64,000 nt of DNA from positions 81,409 through 145,408 of the forward strand of contig NZ_JACJSP010000011.1 in NCBI RefSeq assembly GCF_014698235.1, in the 5' to 3' direction. The notes beneath the pieces were generated by a model. The model was given only the letters and a program-made list of their open reading frames with translations. It did no database searches and was not told the origin of the DNA. The stretch is from Limnothrix sp. FACHB-406. Its GTDB lineage: Bacteria > Cyanobacteriota > Cyanobacteriia > CACIAM-69d. This document shows, one piece after another, positions 9,252 through 18,074 of the stretch. Numbering within the stretch: the stretch's first letter is position 1; each line of letters opens with the position of its first letter. Both the position numbers and the translations under genes were made by a program.

Positions 9252-11555
9252 CTAAAAGTCACCCTCGGCGCTGGCTGCGGCCGTGGCCGCATGATCCAAC
9301 TTGAGCACCAACACGCCCAACGGAGGCAAGCAGAGGTCGATCGAGTAGGGGCGATCGTGGAACCACCATTCCTCCGCCCATTTGCCCCCTAAATTGCCCA
9401 TGTTGCTGCCGCCATATTTGCGCGAATCGCTGTTGAGCACTTCGCGATAGAAGCCCAACTTGGGAACCCCCACGCGGTAATGGGAATGGGGTTGCGGCGT
9501 GAAATTACAAACCACCACCACAAAATCCTTGTAATCCTTATCCCAGCGCACAAATGAAACCACACTGTGGTTGTTGTCGCTGCAATCAATCCACTCAAAC
9601 CCTTCCTGACGGCAATCTTGGGTATAAAGGCAAGGCTCGTTGCGATAAAGCTGATTCAAATCAGTCACAAACTGCTTCAGCTTCTGATGGGGTTCGTATT
9701 GCAGCAAATGCCACTCCAAATCACCCCAAACATTCCACTCACTCCATTGGCCAAACTCCATGCTCATGAAGAGCGTTTTCTTGCCCGGGTGCGTGAACAT
9801 GTAGGCATAGAGACAGCGCAAGTTAGCGAATTTTTGCCACTCATCACCGGGCACTTTTCCGAGCATATTGCTCTTGCCATGGACAATTTCATCGTGGGAC
9901 AGAGCCAGCATGAAATTCTCGCTAAAGGCGTACCAAATGCTGAAGGTGACATTGTTTTGGTGAAATTGGCGGAACCAGGGATCCATCGAGAAATAGTCGA
10001 GGATGTCGTGCATCCAGCCCATGTTCCACTTCAAATTGAAGCCCAAGCCTCCCACATAGGTTGGCCAGGAAACCATCGGCCAAGCAGTGGACTCTTCCGC
10101 GATCGAGAGTACGCCGGGATAGTAGCTGAACAACAGATGGTTGGTTTGCCGCAGAAAATCAGCCGCTTCAATGTTTTCTCGACCACCATATTGGTTGGGC
10201 AACCATTCCCCATTCTCGCGGCAGTAATCCAGATACAACATTGAGGCCACCGCATCCACGCGGATGCCATCAATGTGATATTTGTCGAACCAGAAAAGGG
10301 CATTAGCAACTAGGAAATTCCGCACTTCATTGCGGCCATAGTTGAAAATCAAAGTGCCCCATTCCTTGTGTTCGCCCTTGCGGGGATCGGCATGTTCATA
10401 AAGGCAAGTGCCGTCAAACCCTGCCAAACCATGGCCATCTTTCGGGAAGTGACCGGGCACCCAATCCACAATCACACCAATGCCGTTTTGGTGGCATTGA
10501 TCGACAAAATACATGAAGTCTTGAGGCGTGCCATAACGCGAGGTGACGGCGTAATAACCAATGACTTGGTAACCCCAAGATCCATCAAAGGGGTGCTCTG
10601 CTACGGGCAACAATTCCACATGGGTGAAGCCCATCTCTTTGACGTAGGGAATCAGGCGATCGGCCAGTTCTTTATAGGTCAAAAATCGAGTGCCGGGCTT
10701 CAGTTCCGCCACTGAAACCGATTCGGCCGGCGTGCCGTCGTAGTGGGTTCCGGGAAATGCAAAGTTTTCATGCAACCAGGAGCCGAGATGGACTTCATAA
10801 ACCGAAACCGGCTGTTCTAGGGGCGCGGTGTGGCGGCGCTTGTCCATCCAATCGTTGTCGCTCCACTGGTAGTGATCCAGGTTGGCCACGATCGAGGCAG
10901 TTTTGGGGCGCACTTCCTGCTGGAATCCGTAGGGATCGCTCTTTTCGTAAATGTGCCCTTCCCAGTTTTTGATCTCGAATTTGTAGGGATCTCCTGCTTT
11001 CACGCCGGGGATGAACAAATCCCAAACGCCGCCGTCCATTTTCCGCATTTGGTGCTTGCGGCCGTCCCAGTAGTTGAAATCGCCCAAGACGGAAACATTA
11101 CGCGCGTTGGGGGCCCAAACGGCGAAGTAAACACCGCTGACTCCTTCAATTTCCGTGAGGTGGGCCCCCAGTTTTTCGTAAATGCGGTGGTGATTGCCTT
11201 CGCAAAAGAGGTGAACATCAAAATCGGTGACCAGGGGCGATCGAAAAGCGTAGGGGTCATAGAGTACCCGCTCATGCTCTCCTTCTTGGATCCGCAGTTG
11301 GTAGTTGGCGATTTCGTGACGGGTGATGGTGCACTCAAAAAAGTGCGGGTGATGCACAGAGACCATCGGCACTTCAAGACGTTCTTCGGGAAAGATCGCC
11401 CAAGCGGCGCTGGCGCTGGGCAAATAGGCCCGAATTGCCCAGGTTGTTTCACCATCTTGCTGAAGCACCAGGTGGGGGCCAAGGACTTCAAAGGGATTGT
11501 GATGATGGTTGTGAACAATCCGATCGACTTGATCTTGGGCAATGGTAGGAATCAT
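9252..11555 (-). CDS. glgB: 1,4-alpha-glucan branching enzyme
   Basis: GlgB makes the alpha-1,6 branch points of glycogen. The 767-aa protein has an N-terminal CBM48-type region ([22 protein letters not shown]) and a GH13 barrel. Its nucleophile motif is [16 protein letters not shown], the acid/base stretch is [11 protein letters not shown], and SHDEIVHGK follows. A beta-sheet C-terminal domain ends the protein. ATG 11555 is chosen because it gives the family N-terminus [20 protein letters not shown]. The open frame continues upstream only through a 13-bp tandem repeat, whose period is not a multiple of three. Confidence 0.96.
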   Translation of the reverse strand: MIPTIAQDQVDRIVHNHHHNPFEVLGPHLVLQQDGETTWAIRAYLPSASAAWAIFPEERLEVPMVSVHHPHFFECTITRHEIANYQLRIQEGEHERVLYDPYAFRSPLVTDFDVHLFCEGNHHRIYEKLGAHLTEIEGVSGVYFAVWAPNARNVSVLGDFNYWDGRKHQMRKMDGGVWDLFIPGVKAGDPYKFEIKNWEGHIYEKSDPYGFQQEVRPKTASIVANLDHYQWSDNDWMDKRRHTAPLEQPVSVYEVHLGSWLHENFAFPGTHYDGTPAESVSVAELKPGTRFLTYKELADRLIPYVKEMGFTHVELLPVAEHPFDGSWGYQVIGYYAVTSRYGTPQDFMYFVDQCHQNGIGVIVDWVPGHFPKDGHGLAGFDGTCLYEHADPRKGEHKEWGTLIFNYGRNEVRNFLVANALFWFDKYHIDGIRVDAVASMLYLDYCRENGEWLPNQYGGRENIEAADFLRQTNHLLFSYYPGVLSIAEESTAWPMVSWPTYVGGLGFNLKWNMGWMHDILDYFSMDPWFRQFHQNNVTFSIWYAFSENFMLALSHDEIVHGKSNMLGKVPGDEWQKFANLRCLYAYMFTHPGKKTLFMSMEFGQWSEWNVWGDLEWHLLQYEPHQKLKQFVTDLNQLYRNEPCLYTQDCRQEGFEWIDCSDNNHSVVSFVRWDKDYKDFVVVVCNFTPQPHSHYRVGVPKLGFYREVLNSDSRKYGGSNMGNLGGKWAEEWWFHDRPYSIDLCLPPLGVLVLKLDHAATAAASAEGDF

Positions 11556-11568
11556 AGGGCGATCTTTT

Positions 11569-11622
11569 AAAACAACAGTCGAAAACAGTGGTCGAAAACA
11601 ACAGTCGAAAAACAGCGGTGAC
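11569..11622. repeat. 13-bp tandem repeat, about four copies, upstream of glgB
   Basis: AAAACAACAGTCG repeats at 11569, 11582 (AAAACAGTGGTCG) and 11595. A diverged fourth copy begins at 11608. The array starts 14 bp before the glgB start codon, so it lies in the leader or promoter. The rest of 11556-12099 holds no gene; a second 13-bp array follows at 11866. Confidence 0.8.
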
Positions 11623-11865
11623 GAACAAAAGGGCGCAGACAAAAACAGCAAACGGCCACTTAGCCTGGGGAGCCACCGAGAGCCGTTTGGGGGCCGAAAC
11701 TTGGGCGATCGCGCGCCCAGTGCCAGCGGCCACCATTTACCTTCAGGAGCGTCTGCGGAATGGCTGAGACCTGCACAGTAACTGGGTTAGGGTTACCAAA
11801 AGCGTTTAACAAGGGGCTATTAGCAGGAGGCTTTCAATGGTTGGTTTCCGAGGGGAATTCTCAGT

Positions 11866-11965
11866 TTTTCGGGGTTAATTCTCGGGGCTGATTCTTGGAG
11901 TTAATTCTCGGGGTTAATTCTTGGGGTGAGTTTTCAGGGCTAATTCTCGGGGTTAATTTTCAGGA
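11866..11965. repeat. 13-bp tandem repeat, seven to eight copies, between glgB and moaC
   Basis: The unit TTCTCGGGGTTAA repeats in register at 11866, 11879, 11892, 11905, 11918, 11931 and 11944, with one to four changes per copy. A decayed last unit begins at 11957. The consensus differs from the array at 11569 although the period is the same. The array sits between the glgB promoter side and the moaC stop. Confidence 0.85.
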
Positions 11966-12099
11966 GGACGTTTCAAGGGAGCTGGTCAAAAACGCTTGAT
12001 CAAAAGGGGTATTCATTGCGATCGATGAGTGTTTGTCAACCATTAGCAACAGAAATTTGCACAGGGTTGCACAGACCATAGCAAATGGCTGCTGTTGTC

Positions 12100-12678
12100 T
12101 CAAGGGCGATCGGGGGCCTGGTAGTCGCCAGATTTGCCGCCGGTTTTGGTAATCAGCCGCACGGCCTCAATTTGCATTGACTTTTCTAGCGCCTTTGCCA
12201 TGTCGTAAAGGGTCAAGGCGGCTACCGATGCGGCCGTGAGCGCTTCCATCTCTACGCCCGTTTCGGCTTTGGTTTTCACGTTGGCTTGGATGATGTAGCC
12301 CGGAAGGGCGCGATCGGGCGTGAGGGTGACCTGCACCTTGCTCAGGGGCAAGGGATGACAAAGGGGAATGAGGTTAGCCGTTTGTTTTGCGGCCATGATT
12401 CCGGCAATGCGGGCCGTCCCCAGCACGTCTCCTTTGGGGGCATTGCCAGACTCGATCGCCGCGAGGGTGGCGGGCAGCATTCGGACACGCGCTTCGGCCA
12501 GGGCTTCCCGCGTGGTGGCCGTCTTGGCGGAAATGTCCACCATTCTGGCTTCACCGCTGCCGTCCAGGTGGGTGAGCGAAGGGGCGGCCACGGCTCGATC
12601 GCCCCCCCCAGCGGCCAAATCAACGGCAGTGGCTGGGTTTGGCCCTCGCTCCAAAAAATTTTGGTCGAGACTTGTCAT
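12100..12678 (-). CDS. moaC: Cyclic pyranopterin monophosphate synthase
   Basis: MoaC converts the product of MoaA into cyclic pyranopterin monophosphate in molybdenum cofactor synthesis. Conserved stretches are [52 protein letters not shown] (residues 103-115) and [20 protein letters not shown]. The 192-aa length includes about 30 residues of variable N-terminus beyond the usual enzyme. No other moa or moe gene is in the window. It diverges from tRNA-Arg, whose putative promoter overlaps the moaC start. Confidence 0.95.
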   Translation of the reverse strand: MTSLDQNFLERGPNPATAVDLAAGGGDRAVAAPSLTHLDGSGEARMVDISAKTATTREALAEARVRMLPATLAAIESGNAPKGDVLGTARIAGIMAAKQTANLIPLCHPLPLSKVQVTLTPDRALPGYIIQANVKTKAETGVEMEALTAASVAALTLYDMAKALEKSMQIEAVRLITKTGGKSGDYQAPDRP

Positions 12679-12702
12679 GCTCCGGATAACCTGTGCTATG
12701 AT
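12672..12702 (+). promoter_or_regulatory. Weak candidate promoter for tRNA-Arg
   Basis: TTGTCA (12672-12677) and TATGAT (12697-12702) are 19 bp apart, with the tRNA starting 36 bp further on. The -10 is good but the spacing is long. The -35 overlaps the start of the divergent moaC. Confidence 0.35.
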
Positions 12703-12737
12703 TGTTCGGCGCTAAACGGTTAACCGCCGTCGAGCTA

Positions 12738-12810
12738 GGGCGTGTAGCTCAGTGGATAGAGCACGTGACTACGGATCACGGTGTCGGGGGTTCGAATCCC
12801 TCCTCGCCCG
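12738..12810 (+). tRNA. trnR: tRNA-Arg (anticodon ACG)
   Basis: The cloverleaf is complete. The D arm is GCTC/GAGC. The anticodon stem CGTGA/TCACG carries loop CTACGGA, and the T arm is GGGGG-TTCGAAT-CCCTC, with discriminator G. ACG would be read as ICG after deamination by TadA and decode CGU/CGC/CGA. The acceptor stem GGGCGTG/CTCGCCC has one T-T mismatch at the sixth pair. CCA is not encoded. Confidence 0.93.
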
Positions 12811-13157
12811 TTTCAAGAAAACAATACGCTAAAAAGCTCTGGTTCTAAGAACTTTTGCAGTTTTGAGTTTCGGGATTCTCGCGATCCCGCTGAAATCGGT
12901 TGGGTCAGTCAGACTGAGTTTCTGACGAGATAGACCGGGCCTCAGCAAGCCGAGCCTCAGCAAGTCGAGCACCTGAGTTTTGGTTGGGCTGTTCCTTGGC
13001 TCGATCCAGGAACCGAACCAGCGCACAGCGGCATCCCCAGCCCAATGGATCAGAGATGATTTAAAATCCCTGATCGCAAAGGACTGGATTGGATTCCATT
13101 CCCGAGCCAAGGTTGGGCGATCGGGATGTTGGAGCCATGCAAAGCGCCGAAGTTAGC
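12811..13157. other. Gene-free stretch after tRNA-Arg
   Basis: No supported gene is present. A 15-bp direct repeat (CCTCAGCAAGCCGAG then CCTCAGCAAGTCGAG) lies at 12940-12969. One minus-strand frame is open across most of the region but has no family resemblance or ribosome-binding site. Confidence 0.4.
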
Positions 13158-13613
13158 CTAGTTGCGTTCGATCCACTTTTGGGCCCGCAACCGGAGGGCT
13201 ACGGCATTTACCAACAGGTCTAAGCTCGCCTTCCGCTCATCAATCAAGAAGGGTTCGAGGGTGCTGTGGGGGCCGCCTTTTTCCGTGTAGGAAAATCCCT
13301 TGGTGGCGTTGATGTCGTCTTTGGGGAAATAAACCCGAAATTCCCGATCGCCCCAACTACCAATTACCTGAGAGCACTGGTTGTCTTCCAGCCCTTTGAT
13401 GGGAACGGTGGCATTCACAAACTGCAACGCCAAGCCGGCCACACCGCGATCGACCAGGGCCTTTTGCAGGGCGGGCAAATATTCGGTTTCAATAAATTCG
13501 CCAAAGGGCTTGTCTTCCGGTTTTGGGGCTTTTTCTTTGGCTGGGGCAGCTTTTGGGGCCGCAGCGGGGGCCTTCGCTTGTACTTCCGCTTTCACTTCCG
13601 GATTGTCAGCCAT
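13158..13613 (-). CDS. DUF2996 family protein
   Basis: The 151-aa protein begins with an alanine-, proline- and lysine-rich segment (residues 1-38). A compact conserved domain follows, with FIETEYLPALQKALVDRG, NQCSQVIGSWGDREFRVYFP and SFLIDERK-like sequence near LEPFLIDERKASLDLLVN. This is the cyanobacteria- and plastid-restricted DUF2996 family. No signal peptide is seen. The gene is monocistronic. I recall a DUF2996 member in plants being tied to photosystem assembly, but cannot confirm the function here. Confidence 0.75.
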   Translation of the reverse strand: MADNPEVKAEVQAKAPAAAPKAAPAKEKAPKPEDKPFGEFIETEYLPALQKALVDRGVAGLALQFVNATVPIKGLEDNQCSQVIGSWGDREFRVYFPKDDINATKGFSYTEKGGPHSTLEPFLIDERKASLDLLVNAVALRLRAQKWIERN

Positions 13614-14036
13614 GATGGTTCAGCAAATATGGTGCAGAAAATAGCGGGGCGATCGGGTTGCCTAGGTTCAACCACCACTGCCGGGACATGACCCACAACG
13701 GGCGATCGGCAATGTGGGGGTTCTTGCGGGTCTCGAAACCTAAGCAACTGAAATCTAAACAAGTATTGTACGGAGCGGCGGGAAGTTCCGGCTAGCTTTG
13801 GACTTTTGGGCTGATTATCAAACCGATTGGCTAACGCCTAGCGGCCCAGTCGATCCAGTCGATCGGGTGCGGTCGATCGGCTGTGGAACGAGCGATCGGC
13901 CAATGAATCAAGGCCCAGCGATCGGCTGCCATTAGCCCAAACCAGTTCTTGATCTGTTTTCGTCGTCCCTGATCTGTTTTCGTCGCCCTTGAATAGGTTT
14001 GCTATCGTTGGATCACCCTTTGCTCATTCCTGAATC
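13614..14036. other. Spacer with a 20-bp direct repeat before the Wzc-like gene
   Basis: This region separates two divergent genes. It contains a cluster of CGATCGG motifs at 13850-13935. A 20-bp direct repeat with two mismatches lies at 13949-13968 and 13969-13988 (core CTGATCTGTTTTCGTCG). The repeat ends 48 bp before the start of the exopolysaccharide gene, so it may overlap its promoter. Confidence 0.5.
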
Positions 14037-16259
14037 ATGGCCTCGCCCCTGGTTAAGCGGTTTTCCCTAGCCCTCAAGCGCTATTTGTGGATCCTGCCCG
14101 TGGGCCCAATTTTGGGGGCCGGCGTTGGTGCGGGACTGTCGTTGTTACCCGTGCCGCCCCCGCGCTATAGCATTTTGGGGGTTTTGTCATACCAACGGGC
14201 GGGGGTGTCGTTTTCGGAAACGGGAGCGGCGATTGTGGAGCAAGGGCAAACCCTCTCGCCAGACATTTTGACCGCGCCGGACATCATCGCGCCCGTGGCC
14301 AAGGAATTTCGGATGGATCCGGAGTTGTTGCTCAAAAGCCTGCGGGTGCGCGATCCCAACGCTGGTGACGAAAAGGAAAAGAAAAAAGAAAGCGGCCCGC
14401 CAACCTTGGAAGTGCGCTTCACGGATGAGAAAGGGGAGCGGGGCGAAAAGATTACAAACACCCTCATGAAGTTGATGGTGGAGAAAAGCCGTCAACTGAA
14501 TGCTGCGCGGGTGAAGGGAATTATTGACGCGATTCGGGCCCGGCTGCCGCAGGTGATTGGAGAACTGCGGGCGGCGGAGCGCAATTTGGAACGATACGAT
14601 CGGGTGGAAGGGGCGGCAATTTTGGCGGCCCAAAATGGGGCCCTGATTGAGTCGATCGCCACGATCGGGAATCAGCAGCGCCAACTGCAACTGCAACTGG
14701 AAGGCGTGACCGCCCAGGTGCGCTCCCTGGAACAGCGGCTGGGCCTGTCGGTAGACGATGCCTATGTGTCTTCGGCCCTCAGTTCCGATCCGATGCTGGC
14801 CCAGTTGCGGGTGCAGCTTCAGCAGGTGGAGGCGGAACGGCTGCTCCAAAGCCAACGCCTGCGGCCGGAGCATCCCCAAATGCAATTGTTGATGCAACGG
14901 CAACAGTCCCTAGAGACCCTGTTGAATCGTCGGGCCCAAGAGGTGGTTGGCGGCAGCATGGCGGGGGCAAAACCGCTGGCGGCCACCAGTCGGATTCGAT
15001 CGAGCAGCAGCCTGGATCCGGCACGGCAACAGTTAGCTAACAGTTTGGTTTCCCTGAAAACCCAGCAGGAAACCCTGCAACGCCAACTCACCCTGTCCTT
15101 GAAGGCGGAACGGGAACTGCGTCAGGAATATGCAGGCGTGCCCAACAAACAGCTAGAGCGCGATCGCCTGGCTCAGCAGGTGGCCTTGAAAAAAGCGCTC
15201 TACGATCGAATGCAGGCCAAATTAGTCGATTCGGAAGCAGCCGAGGCGGAAACCGTCAGCAGCCTCACGATCGCCCAACCGGCCGCCATTCGCTCCGAGG
15301 AAATTGCGCAAAAGCTCTCCATGCGCTTGACCCTGCCGGCCGGGTTTGCGGGCGGTTTGGTCTTGAGCGGGGCGTTGCTGTTGGTGTTGGGAATGCTCGA
15401 TCGCCGCTACCAGGCCGACAGCGAAATTCGCAGCGCCTTGGCCGAGCGGGATATCAAACTGCTGGGCATTTTGCCGGAATTGGCTGCCCGTGCGCCGGGC
15501 CTGTTGCCGGTGTTGGTGGAACCCTCGCCCCCAGGGGAAGCCTATGAACAATTCCGCAGCAACTTGCGCCGCCTGGATAGCAGCCTGAAAGTGCTGTTGA
15601 TGAGCAGTGTGGACGTGGGCGAAGGAAAATCGGTGGTGGCCTATAACTTGGCGATCGCAGCGGCGCGATCGGGTAAACGCACCCTGTTGATTGAACTGGA
15701 CTTGCGCGCTCCCTCCGCTGCCAAGGCCCTGCGCGTGGCTCCGGATCCGGATGCGGTTCGTGAACCGTTCCACTACTACAGCAGTTTGAACAACTGTGCG
15801 CGGATGGTTCCCGAGGTGGAAAATCTCTACATTGCCCCCAGTCCCGGCCCCCAGAATGATTGTGCGGCGATTTTGGAATCTAGCGAAATTCGGCAACTCC
15901 TGCTGGATGCCCGCAGTCGCTTTGATTACGTGATTGTGGAAGCAACGACCCTCAACAATGCCAACGATGCCTTGCTGTTGGAGTCCCAAACGGACGGGTT
16001 GATCTTGGTGGCTCGCCCTGGCCACACCGACAAAACCGCTTTCACTCAGCGGCTGGATGAGTTGACCGATGAGGAAACCAGCACCATTCGCTTAATTGGT
16101 GTTGCCATTGACAGTGCCGATTCGCCCTTTGAGCTGCTGGAAGAAGAACCCCTGCTGGAAGAGGATGCCGAGGCGATCGATCCGATGGCGGCGGTGGATG
16201 AATGGTCGATCGTGCGGCCGTCCTCCAATTCCGTGGCCGCGCGATCGAAACAACGCTAG
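14037..16259 (+). CDS. Wzz/Wzc-like polysaccharide co-polymerase with P-loop domain
   Basis: The 740-aa protein has the architecture of a cyanobacterial exopolysaccharide regulator. An N-terminal membrane span (about residues 16-38) leads into a long periplasmic-type coiled coil (about 150-400). A GNVR-like segment (NKQLERDRLAQQVALKKALY) and a second span near residue 435 (AGFAGGLVLSGALLLVLGML) follow. The cytoplasmic end is an ATPase domain with P-loop SSVDVGEGKS near residues 521-530. BY-kinases of this plan end in a tyrosine cluster that is autophosphorylated; here the tail is acidic and then serine-rich, with no tyrosine cluster. It may regulate chain length without being a tyrosine kinase. 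It is followed by a strong hairpin. Confidence 0.85.
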   Translation: MASPLVKRFSLALKRYLWILPVGPILGAGVGAGLSLLPVPPPRYSILGVLSYQRAGVSFSETGAAIVEQGQTLSPDILTAPDIIAPVAKEFRMDPELLLKSLRVRDPNAGDEKEKKKESGPPTLEVRFTDEKGERGEKITNTLMKLMVEKSRQLNAARVKGIIDAIRARLPQVIGELRAAERNLERYDRVEGAAILAAQNGALIESIATIGNQQRQLQLQLEGVTAQVRSLEQRLGLSVDDAYVSSALSSDPMLAQLRVQLQQVEAERLLQSQRLRPEHPQMQLLMQRQQSLETLLNRRAQEVVGGSMAGAKPLAATSRIRSSSSLDPARQQLANSLVSLKTQQETLQRQLTLSLKAERELRQEYAGVPNKQLERDRLAQQVALKKALYDRMQAKLVDSEAAEAETVSSLTIAQPAAIRSEEIAQKLSMRLTLPAGFAGGLVLSGALLLVLGMLDRRYQADSEIRSALAERDIKLLGILPELAARAPGLLPVLVEPSPPGEAYEQFRSNLRRLDSSLKVLLMSSVDVGEGKSVVAYNLAIAAARSGKRTLLIELDLRAPSAAKALRVAPDPDAVREPFHYYSSLNNCARMVPEVENLYIAPSPGPQNDCAAILESSEIRQLLLDARSRFDYVIVEATTLNNANDALLLESQTDGLILVARPGHTDKTAFTQRLDELTDEETSTIRLIGVAIDSADSPFELLEEEPLLEEDAEAIDPMAAVDEWSIVRPSSNSVAARSKQR

Positions 16260-16311
16260 GCACAGCCGGGCGATCGCCCTGATGCCCCGTCCTAACGAGC
16301 TACCCAAACCA

Positions 16312-16356
16312 AAGCACCCAAGAGATCCCCCTGTTGGGTTGGTCTCTCGGGTGCTT
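16312..16356 (+). terminator. Terminator of the Wzc-like gene
   Basis: The arms AAGCACCC (16312-16319) and GGGTGCTT (16349-16356) pair perfectly. The stem extends inward through AGAGA/TCTCT. ATTT follows. It lies 53 bp after the stop codon. Confidence 0.7.
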
Positions 16357-16396
16357 ATTTGAGCCTATTTGAATCAACTACGCTGGAAGCGATCGT

Positions 16397-16444
16397 TTAA
16401 TTCTGGAAACGTTCAATTCTGGAAACGTTGAATCCTGGGAAAGA
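16397..16444. repeat. 16-bp tandem repeat, three copies
   Basis: TTAATTCTGGAAACGT, TCAATTCTGGAAACGT and TGAATCCTGGGAAAGA follow one another in register, just downstream of the stop of the minus-strand 66-aa gene. Confidence 0.75.
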
Positions 16445-16469
16445 AACCTGGAAAAAACCTGAGCTAGAC

Positions 16470-16670
16470 CTAGTAAGCAAGGGTTTCCAAGGTCTCACGC
16501 AGATAGCGACGCACCAGCAAATCCGTGACCGTGGGTTGATTGGGCGTGCTGGGTTGTTGTTCCAGCCAGCGTTCAAAACCGGAGCTAGAGGCGATCGCTT
16601 GCACCAAGCTTTCCCAAACGGCGGCGCGATCGGGTAAGGAAGCAGTCGAAGACGCGAGTGAAGGGGCCAT
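16470..16670 (-). CDS. Small hypothetical protein (66 aa)
   Basis: An ATG at 16670 is preceded by a perfect Shine-Dalgarno (TAGGAGG, five bases before the start), which strongly supports translation. The 66-aa product has a Ser/Ala-rich N-terminus, then WESLVQAIASSSGFERWLEQ and an alpha-helical end VTDLLVRRYLRETLETLAY. It has no membrane segment and no cysteine. I recognise no named family. It looks like a small two- or three-helix cyanobacterial protein, possibly regulatory. It is isolated, with a 550-bp gene-free region upstream. Confidence 0.65.
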   Translation of the reverse strand: MAPSLASSTASLPDRAAVWESLVQAIASSSGFERWLEQQPSTPNQPTVTDLLVRRYLRETLETLAY

Positions 16671-17224
16671 GAAAACCTCCTAACGAGTGAAGCAATGCAG
16701 CAAATCCACTGCCATTGAGCAATTTTGAGAGAGCTAAACCCACCCGAAGGGCGGCGCTAAGGCTCAATTGAGGGGGCAATTGCAATCACGCCAGGTTGAA
16801 GGTGGGCGATCGCGATATCAGAGACTAGCGAAGTTGACATCTTCCCCTGCCTGAGGTCATTGTGACCGTGATGGGTCACGAAATCTGTCAACCATGAACC
16901 TTGCCACCGACCCATGATTTACCAGTGATTTACCAGTGATCCACCAGGTCATTGCCCCCTGACTCTCTTACTTGTAACGCAAGATTGCAAGGAAGACAGT
17001 GCTGGCCATCACTCCCCATCTTTAAATCCGGAAGCTGACGATGGCCCCATGAGCCGGCCATCCGTCGCTTCAGCCCATTTCCCAGCATTTTTGAACCGAT
17101 TGATTGAAAAAGTGGATGATTGCGGTTGATCAACCCCTGTCGATTGGCGGTTGGGGTTTTCAATCCTGAAATGGAGCCTTGCGAAAGAGACGGTTTAACG
17201 CGGGGAATTTGCGACGATTTACCC
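16671..17224. other. 553-bp gene-free region with an 11-bp repeat and a dyad
   Basis: TGATTTACCAG, TGATTTACCAG and TGATCCACCAG lie in tandem at 16915-16947. At 16862-16879 GTGACC and GGTCAC form a dyad around GTGATG, a possible regulator site for the 66-aa gene. It is not spaced like a CRP site (TGTGA-N6-TCACA). No gene is supported. Confidence 0.5.
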
Positions 17225-18031
17225 CTACCCCACACTGAGGCGCTGGAGCATGACCGATCGCGCCCGATCGGCCAGAGAATCGTCCAGGCGGTTCAATGCG
17301 CAGGATTCCCCCGTGCGTCGGGCGATCGCCGTTTGGATCATCCAATCAGCCAAAAAGGGATTTTTCGGCAACAGGGGCCCATGGGAATAGGTGGCGATCG
17401 CGTTGCAGTGAAATGCGCCTTCGGTTTGGTCTTCGCCGTTATTGCCCAAGCCGCGCACCACCCGGGCCAGCGGCTCCACTGATCCCAGCTTGGTGCGGCC
17501 CCCGTGGTTTTCAAAACCGATCAGGTAAGGCACATCCCCCAACATCAGCCGCAACTCCCGCGCCAGCCGTTCGGCGGTCACCTCCAGCACCAGATTGCCG
17601 ATGCAGCGGGGCGCGTCGGGGCCCGGATGCACAGTCACCAAATCCAACACGCCCAGCCCTTGGATGCGCTGACCTAAACCGGGTTCGTAATAATGGCCGA
17701 GCAACTGCGGTGCGCCACAGGTGAACACGCCGGGCACGCCGGCCTCGATCGCCCCTTTCAGGGCTGCGGCCTTGGCCCCTTGCAGATCTCGCATCACGAT
17801 TTCCTGTTGGCGATCCTGTGCGCCGCCGCCCACGATCAAGTCCACCTGGGTGAACTGGCTGGGGTCTGTGTCTCGATCGAGCGCTTGAATTCGCACCGGG
17901 ATGCCGCGCCATTCACAGCGCCGCTGCAAACAGGTCACATTCCCCCGATCGCCATAGGTGCTCATTAGCTTGGGATAGAGCCAGCCAATCACCAGGGGTT
18001 CAGAGAGGGTGGGCAAGGCGGAAAGACTCAC
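17225..18031 (-). CDS. gatD: GatD-like glutamine amidotransferase (lipid II amidation)
   Basis: The 268-aa protein is a class I glutamine amidotransferase of the GatD/CobB-like group. It begins IGWLYPKLMSTYGDRGNV, has VDLIVGGGAQDRQQ, a catalytic cysteine at about residue 105 (GVFTCGAPQLLGHYY), and a histidine in FENHGGRT. GatD supplies ammonia to MurT, which amidates the D-Glu of lipid II in Gram-positive bacteria. GTG 18031 is chosen to fit the family N-terminus; the frame is open much further upstream only because it runs antiparallel to a GC-rich gene. Its usual partner murT lies on the same strand but two genes away. The substrate in cyanobacteria is inferred. Confidence 0.82.
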   Translation of the reverse strand: MSLSALPTLSEPLVIGWLYPKLMSTYGDRGNVTCLQRRCEWRGIPVRIQALDRDTDPSQFTQVDLIVGGGAQDRQQEIVMRDLQGAKAAALKGAIEAGVPGVFTCGAPQLLGHYYEPGLGQRIQGLGVLDLVTVHPGPDAPRCIGNLVLEVTAERLARELRLMLGDVPYLIGFENHGGRTKLGSVEPLARVVRGLGNNGEDQTEGAFHCNAIATYSHGPLLPKNPFLADWMIQTAIARRTGESCALNRLDDSLADRARSVMLQRLSVG

Positions 18032-18074
18032 GGGCAGAAAACCTGGGCAAGGTTGCGGAAGAATCGGAGCCAGT

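Noticed and set aside
11652..12099. Frames across the region upstream of glgB that would extend its N-terminus or add genes
   Set aside because: They cross 13-bp tandem arrays, have no ribosome-binding site, and the family N-terminus of GlgB begins at 11555.
16862..16879. GTGACC-N6-GGTCAC dyad considered as a CRP (SYCRP1) site
   Set aside because: The TGTGA and TCAC half-sites are about ten bases apart instead of six, so it does not fit; it is kept only as an unnamed dyad.
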